The notes under the pieces: generated by a model
What the model was told of the DNA's origin: nothing
The model's database searches: none
The model's input: the letters and a program-made list of their open reading frames with translations, nothing else
Shown here: positions 63,051 through 64,000 of the stretch, in pieces
Position numbering within the stretch: position 1 is the stretch's first letter
Layout: each line of letters starts with the position of its first letter
Position numbers and translations under genes: made by a program
Assembly: GCF_900111155.1 (NCBI RefSeq)
Contig: NZ_FOGG01000006.1
Location: forward strand, 124,001 to 188,000
From: Pedobacter rhizosphaerae
GTDB lineage: Bacteria > Bacteroidota > Bacteroidia > Sphingobacteriales > Sphingobacteriaceae
DNA length: 64,000 bases
Direction: 5' to 3'

Positions 63051-63320
63051 CGACAAAACCTAAACTCTGGTTGTAGCGTCTAACTCTGGTTGTAGCGTCT
63101 CGCTACGACCAAATCCAACCCTTCCGTAGCGTCTCGCTACAACTAGGAAAGATTAAAAATTATAAGTGACTTTGCAACCAAATTCAGTAATCTCTCTCGC
63201 AATCGTCATGCTGAATTTATTTCAGCAACTTTACGACATACCCCCCTTCTGGCTCTTTCTGGCGCAAGCGTCCAGCTTATGACCTAAACTCTGCTCTAGC
63301 GAGATCCTATCAAGGCGAGT

Positions 63321-63475
63321 AAGTTAAGCTAACTTTGTTAGTCTGAGCTTCCAGATGTGAAATCGGGACAAGTAACCGAAGACCTTATTGATAAATCGAA
63401 AACTAAAATGGATTACCCTTCGACAGGCTCAGGATGACAATACATTTTAGTTTTCTCCTTAAGTTAATAGCATTG
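63321..63475 (+). mobile_element. MITE-like element, copy 2
   Basis: The left end AAGTTAAGCTAACTTTG and right end CTTAAGTTAATAGCATTG match the ends of the element at 22096-22238 in opposite orientation. Internal words GAAGACCTT, AAACTAAAATG, CTTCGACAGGCTCAGGATGA and CATTTTAGTTTTCTCC are shared in order. Confidence 0.65.
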
Positions 63476-63737
63476 GTGACGTCTCGCTACGACCAAATCC
63501 AACCCTTCCGTAGCGGGACACTACAACTAAAAAATATTTATTCGGGTGGGTGGCGACACCAACCCGTAGATTAAAAATTATAAGTGACTTTGCAACCAAA
63601 TTCAGTAATCTCTCTCACAATCGTCATGCTGAATTTATTTCAGCAACTTTACGACATCCCCCCTTCTGGCTCTTTCTGGCGCAAGCGTCCCGCTTGTGAC
63701 CTAAACTCTGCTCTAGCGAGATCCTATCAAGGCGAGT

Positions 63738-63893
63738 AAGTTAAGCTAACTTTGTTAGTCTGAGCTTACAGATGTGAAATCGGGACAAGTAACCGAAGAC
63801 CTTGTTAATAAGTCGAAAACTAAAATGTATTGCCCTTCAACAGGCTCAGGATTGACAATCCATTTTAGTTTTCTCCTTAAGTTAATCGCATTG
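63738..63893 (+). mobile_element. MITE-like element, copy 3
   Basis: Almost the same as the copy at 63321, with right end CTTAAGTTAATCGCATTG. The copies lie inside the two halves of the 418-bp duplication, so copy 3 probably arose with that duplication, not by separate transposition. Confidence 0.65.
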
Positions 63894-63915
63894 GAAACGC
63901 TACAACTAGAAAGGA

Positions 63916-63942
63916 AAATAAAAAACCCCGCAATTGCGAGGT
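63916..63942 (-). terminator. Rho-independent terminator of the leftward gene at the window end
   Basis: On the minus strand ACCTCGC pairs with GCGGGGT around AATT, followed by TTTTTTATTTT. It lies 20 bases beyond the stop codon of the partial gene at 63963. Confidence 0.8.
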
Positions 63943-63962
63943 CTTAAAAACGACAAGAGAAA

Positions 63963-64000
63963 CTATTTTTGAATAATAACTTCAGTAGTTTGGGTAGTAG
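63963..64000 (-). CDS. Partial CDS, C-terminal end only
   Basis: A leftward reading frame enters from the right edge and ends with residues TTQTTEVIIQK and a TAG at 63965-63963. It is called a gene end only because a good terminator follows directly. Too short to identify. Confidence 0.45.
   Translation of the reverse strand, partial: TTQTTEVIIQK

Larger units (their letters stand above)
63152..63910. repeat. 418-bp direct duplication containing MITE-like copies
   Basis: The segment starting ATTAAAAATTATAAGTGACT at 63152 starts again at 63570, a 418-base period with few changes. The second copy runs to about 63910. Each copy holds GTCATGCTGAATTTATTTCA, GGCTCTTTCTGGCGCAAGCG and one MITE-like element (63321-63475 and 63738-63893). 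There is no reading frame. Confidence 0.88.

Overview
The window looks like chromosomal DNA of a Bacteroidota bacterium of the Sphingobacteriaceae type (Pedobacter or a close relative). This rests on two SusC/SusD pairs, GH97/GH115/GH127/GH43 enzymes, lipoproteins whose mature N-terminus reads CKK, TAnnTTTG-like -7 promoter elements, AT-rich DNA, and aminopeptidase P, POT and fasciclin proteins of the kind seen in that family. The genus is an inference; there is no rRNA or tRNA gene here to confirm it.

Layout. 1-12.3 kb is a molybdenum island. One operon runs leftward: diheme cytochrome c peroxidase, a small sulfite-oxidase-fold protein, modA, modB, modC. A divergent operon runs rightward: xdhC-like, mocA-like, moaA, moeA, moaD, moeB-rhodanese, moaE, moaC-moaB fusion. 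The maturation genes (XdhC and MocA types) suggest a xanthine-dehydrogenase-family enzyme, but none is encoded in the window. 12.3-17 kb holds a GH115 glucuronidase between two intergenic tandem-repeat arrays. 17-21.4 kb is a three-part secretion/efflux operon (ABC membrane domain without an ATPase, HlyD adaptor, TolC). 22.4-31.7 kb is a carbohydrate locus: GH127 beta-L-arabinofuranosidase, then SusC, SusD, a fasciclin lipoprotein and a further surface lipoprotein. 31.8-39 kb carries two HExxH proteins, two Xaa-Pro aminopeptidases and a POT peptide transporter.

40-61 kb, all on the minus strand, is the most coherent region. SusC, SusD and an M1 peptidase lie next to a complete four-gene trans-4-hydroxy-L-proline catabolic operon (pyrroline-hydroxycarboxylate deaminase, 2-oxoglutarate semialdehyde dehydrogenase, hydroxyproline 2-epimerase, D-hydroxyproline dehydrogenase). 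These are followed by an AraC regulator, an APC permease, an S9 dipeptidyl peptidase and a multidomain GH43. A GH97 alpha-galactosidase-type enzyme stands divergently from SusC. With the Xaa-Pro aminopeptidases, the POT carrier and the GH127 enzyme (a family whose founding member releases arabinose from hydroxyproline-linked arabinan), the region reads as a scheme for using hydroxyproline-rich peptides. The source could be collagen-like protein or plant extensin/arabinogalactan glycoproteins. I infer that link from gene content.

The spacers are unusually rich in repeats: a 153-bp tandem array, a 148-173-bp array, a 142-bp array, a 418-bp direct duplication, a 14-bp repeat, and a MITE-like element with 18-bp terminal inverted repeats. 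Fragments of the array units recur in several spacers, often inverted. No transposase, integrase, CRISPR array or RNA gene was recognised.
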